A stretch of DNA of 5,687 bases from Fidelibacterota bacterium (GTDB lineage: Bacteria > Fidelibacterota > UBA2242): assembly GCA_003527965.1 (NCBI GenBank), contig DPVY01000223.1, positions 1-5,687 of the forward strand. Reading direction: 5' to 3'. Shown in pieces: positions 4,481 to 5,687 of the stretch; the stretch's first letter is position 1; each line of letters begins with the position of its first letter. A model generated the notes under the pieces. It did not search any database, was not told the origin of the DNA, and saw only the letters and a list, made by a program, of their open reading frames with translations. The position numbers and the translations under genes are program-made.

Positions 4481-5125
4481 ATGAAGCATTTGTATTATAT
4501 CGCAGTTGAAGGTGTTATCGGAGTCGGGAAGACCAGTTTTGCAAAGATTTTATCTGAGCGAATGTCTGCCAAGCTTGTTTTGGAGAAATTTGAAGAAAAC
4601 CCTTTTCTTGAAGATTTTTACATTGATCCGGAACGGTTCTCTTTTCAAACGCAGCTCTATTTTTTACTGAGCCGCTATCGTCAGCAATTGGAATTGAAAC
4701 AGGTTGATCTGTTTCACAGCCTGCTTGTCAGCGATTATATGTTCGACAAAGATAAACTATTTGCCCATTTAAACCTTGACGACAAAGAACTTGTTTTATA
4801 TAATTTAATCGCTCAACTGCTCGAAAAAGAGGTTCCCAAACCGGATCTTGTAATTTTTCTTCAAGCCAGCACAGATAGATTAATGGCTAATATTAAAAAG
4901 CGGGGCAGAGCGTACGAAAAAGAGATGTCGCGAGAGTATATTGAATCCCTGAGTCAGATATATAATGAATATTTTTTCCGGTATAAAGCCAGTCCTTTGC
5001 TAATCATCAATACCAGTGAAATCGATTTTGTTACAAACGAAGACGATCTGAATGAACTCTTAGCACTGCTCCGAAAACCAATATCGGGAACCATATATTA
5101 TAACCCGGAACGAAAGGCAAAATAG
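4481..5125 (+). CDS. Deoxynucleoside kinase (dNK family)
   Basis: A 214-residue kinase that phosphorylates deoxynucleosides to 5'-monophosphates in dNTP salvage. Landmarks are the P-loop GVIGVGKTS (11-19), the putative catalytic Glu35 in LEKFEENPFLEDFY, the base-binding region FSFQTQLYFLLSRYRQ (53-68), SDYMFDKDKLFA (84-95) where other branches have a DRS motif, and the lid KKRGRAYEKEM (139-149) with its arginines. The SDY-FDKD-LFA form is typical of the bacterial deoxyadenosine/deoxyguanosine-type branch, but the preferred base cannot be told from sequence alone, so no symbol is given. It starts 27 bases after folK with only a weak AGGGA (about 13 bases off). Adjacent folK and dNK genes are common in FCB bacteria, and from memory fused forms exist there. 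The shared theme is DNA precursor supply. Its stop overlaps the next start by one base. Confidence 0.92.
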   Translation: MKHLYYIAVEGVIGVGKTSFAKILSERMSAKLVLEKFEENPFLEDFYIDPERFSFQTQLYFLLSRYRQQLELKQVDLFHSLLVSDYMFDKDKLFAHLNLDDKELVLYNLIAQLLEKEVPKPDLVIFLQASTDRLMANIKKRGRAYEKEMSREYIESLSQIYNEYFFRYKASPLLIINTSEIDFVTNEDDLNELLALLRKPISGTIYYNPERKAK

Positions 5126-5313
5126 TGTTCCGATTTTTACTAATTCTGTTGGTCGGTTATTTAATTTGGAAAATAATCGGACCCCATTTAAGAAAATCTT
5201 TTACTAATCAATTCGAAGTGAGAGGGAAGAAACCCCGTAAAAATATTGACATCGATCCGGATAAGATTGAAGACGCTCAATTTAAGGACATTGAGGATCG
5301 CGACAAATCGTAG
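5125..5313 (+). CDS. Small single-pass membrane protein
   Basis: A 62-residue protein starting with GTG at 5125, which shares its G with the kinase stop TAG, so translation is probably coupled. Residues 2-18 are a hydrophobic helix (FRFLLILLVGYLIWKII). A basic patch (RGKKPRKN) and an acidic tail with DPDKIEDAQFKDIED follow. Small proteins with one helix and an acidic D-x-IEDAxFxDIED-like end occur at this spot in FCB genomes (similar, from memory, to DUF4834-type proteins). The function is unknown. An inverted repeat, AAATCG-TAG-CGATTT (5305-5319), spans its stop codon but lacks a T run, so I do not call it a terminator. Confidence 0.8.
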   Translation: MFRFLLILLVGYLIWKIIGPHLRKSFTNQFEVRGKKPRKNIDIDPDKIEDAQFKDIEDRDKS

Positions 5314-5335
5314 CGATTTCTATTATTTCCCCAAC

Positions 5336-5687
5336 ATGAATAAGATTAGTATTATAACCACGATTTTGGTATTATTTTTGTCTTTCTGTAATTCCAAAAC
5401 TATTGACAAAACCATTCGTCAGTGGGAAGCATTGATCATAATACATATGACCCAATATCCGGACATGCAGGTCGATGATATTTATAAAATGGTTTATCAG
5501 GGAATTATGGGACCGGGTCATCTGGGAAATAATCCGGAAATAATATTGAAATATATCAATCAGGAGATGTCCCGAATTGAGACGTCTCAAGAGGAGAATC
5601 TAATTGAAAATATTTCGCCGAATTCCGAATATATCCGAATAAATCTGAAACGGTTTAAATCAGAGCAGCTCTCCCCGGACACCCTGT
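5336..5687 (+). CDS. Putative lipoprotein, cut by the window end
   Basis: An open frame from ATG 5336 runs off the right edge after 117 residues with no stop. Residues 1-17 look like a lipoprotein signal (MNKISIITTILVLFLSF) with Cys18 as the lipidation site. The lipobox LSFC is imperfect, since Phe replaces the usual small residue. The mature part contains QYPDMQVDDIYKMVYQGIMGPGHLG, given here as the spans QYPDMQVDDIYK and MVYQGIMGPGHLG (about 40-64), then ENISPNSEYIRINLKRF (90-106). That pattern (YP-M---DIYK--YQ--MG--H, then L-P-S---RI-L--F) matches a family of uncharacterised proteins I know only by motif, not by name. No ribosome site is seen before the ATG, which lies 22 bases after the small membrane protein, so it may be the fifth gene of the operon. 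Confidence 0.8.
   Translation, partial: MNKISIITTILVLFLSFCNSKTIDKTIRQWEALIIIHMTQYPDMQVDDIYKMVYQGIMGPGHLGNNPEIILKYINQEMSRIETSQEENLIENISPNSEYIRINLKRFKSEQLSPDTL

Noticed and set aside
5305..5319. Inverted repeat AAATCG-TAG-CGATTT as a terminator
   Set aside because: The stem is short and AT-rich with a three-base loop and no following T run. It also lies over a stop codon within a probable operon.
5372..5590. Minus-strand frame of 72 codons
   Set aside because: It is antisense to the putative lipoprotein, whose frame has a signal peptide and family-like motifs.

Overview
This is an AT-rich bacterial window with the standard genetic code. Several traits point, by inference, to the FCB superphylum (Bacteroidota, Ignavibacteria, Calditrichota or Neomarinimicrobiota-like) rather than a proteobacterium. 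These are the folB-folK-deoxynucleoside kinase gene order, a secreted protein with an 'IYS|Q' signal peptide end, a tRNA gene without an encoded CCA, and tandem class A Hsp20 genes. No single marker gene fixes the species.

Layout: positions 1-26 are the 3' end of a tRNA, very probably tRNA-Leu, followed by a strong terminator at 35-64. Positions 65-380 hold no convincing gene but carry two perfect short tandem repeats and two hairpins. Positions 381-1502 form a plus-strand run of small envelope-type genes: a membrane/zinc-ribbon gene broken by an in-frame TAA, an intact membrane/zinc-ribbon protein, and a secreted SH3-domain protein. A DinJ-YafQ toxin-antitoxin pair (1690-2222) follows, with its own promoter and a palindromic operator candidate. 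The block from the tRNA to the toxin looks like an accessory region at a tRNA gene, although no integrase or transposase lies in the window.

A bidirectional terminator (2288-2320) separates the toxin from two convergent minus-strand small heat-shock genes (transcribed 3270 to 2340). The intergenic region 3271-3560 serves divergent transcription. On the minus strand it carries a sigma-54-like promoter embedded in an inverted repeat. On the plus strand it carries a near-consensus TTGACA-N17-TAAATT promoter that fixes the folB start at 3561.

From 3561 to the right end runs a housekeeping operon: folB and folK (two successive steps around 6-hydroxymethyl-dihydropterin in folate synthesis), a deoxynucleoside kinase (dNTP salvage), a 62-residue membrane protein, and the start of a putative lipoprotein cut by the window end. 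Folate and deoxynucleoside salvage both feed DNA precursor synthesis, which fits their co-transcription with overlapping or nearly touching reading frames.

I found no clear undescribed multi-gene system. The points most worth a second look are the interrupted zinc-ribbon gene beside an intact architectural relative, the YafQ toxin lacking its usual catalytic Asp, the CxxC-bearing Hsp20 paralogue, and the sigma-54-like palindromic promoter in front of the heat-shock pair.
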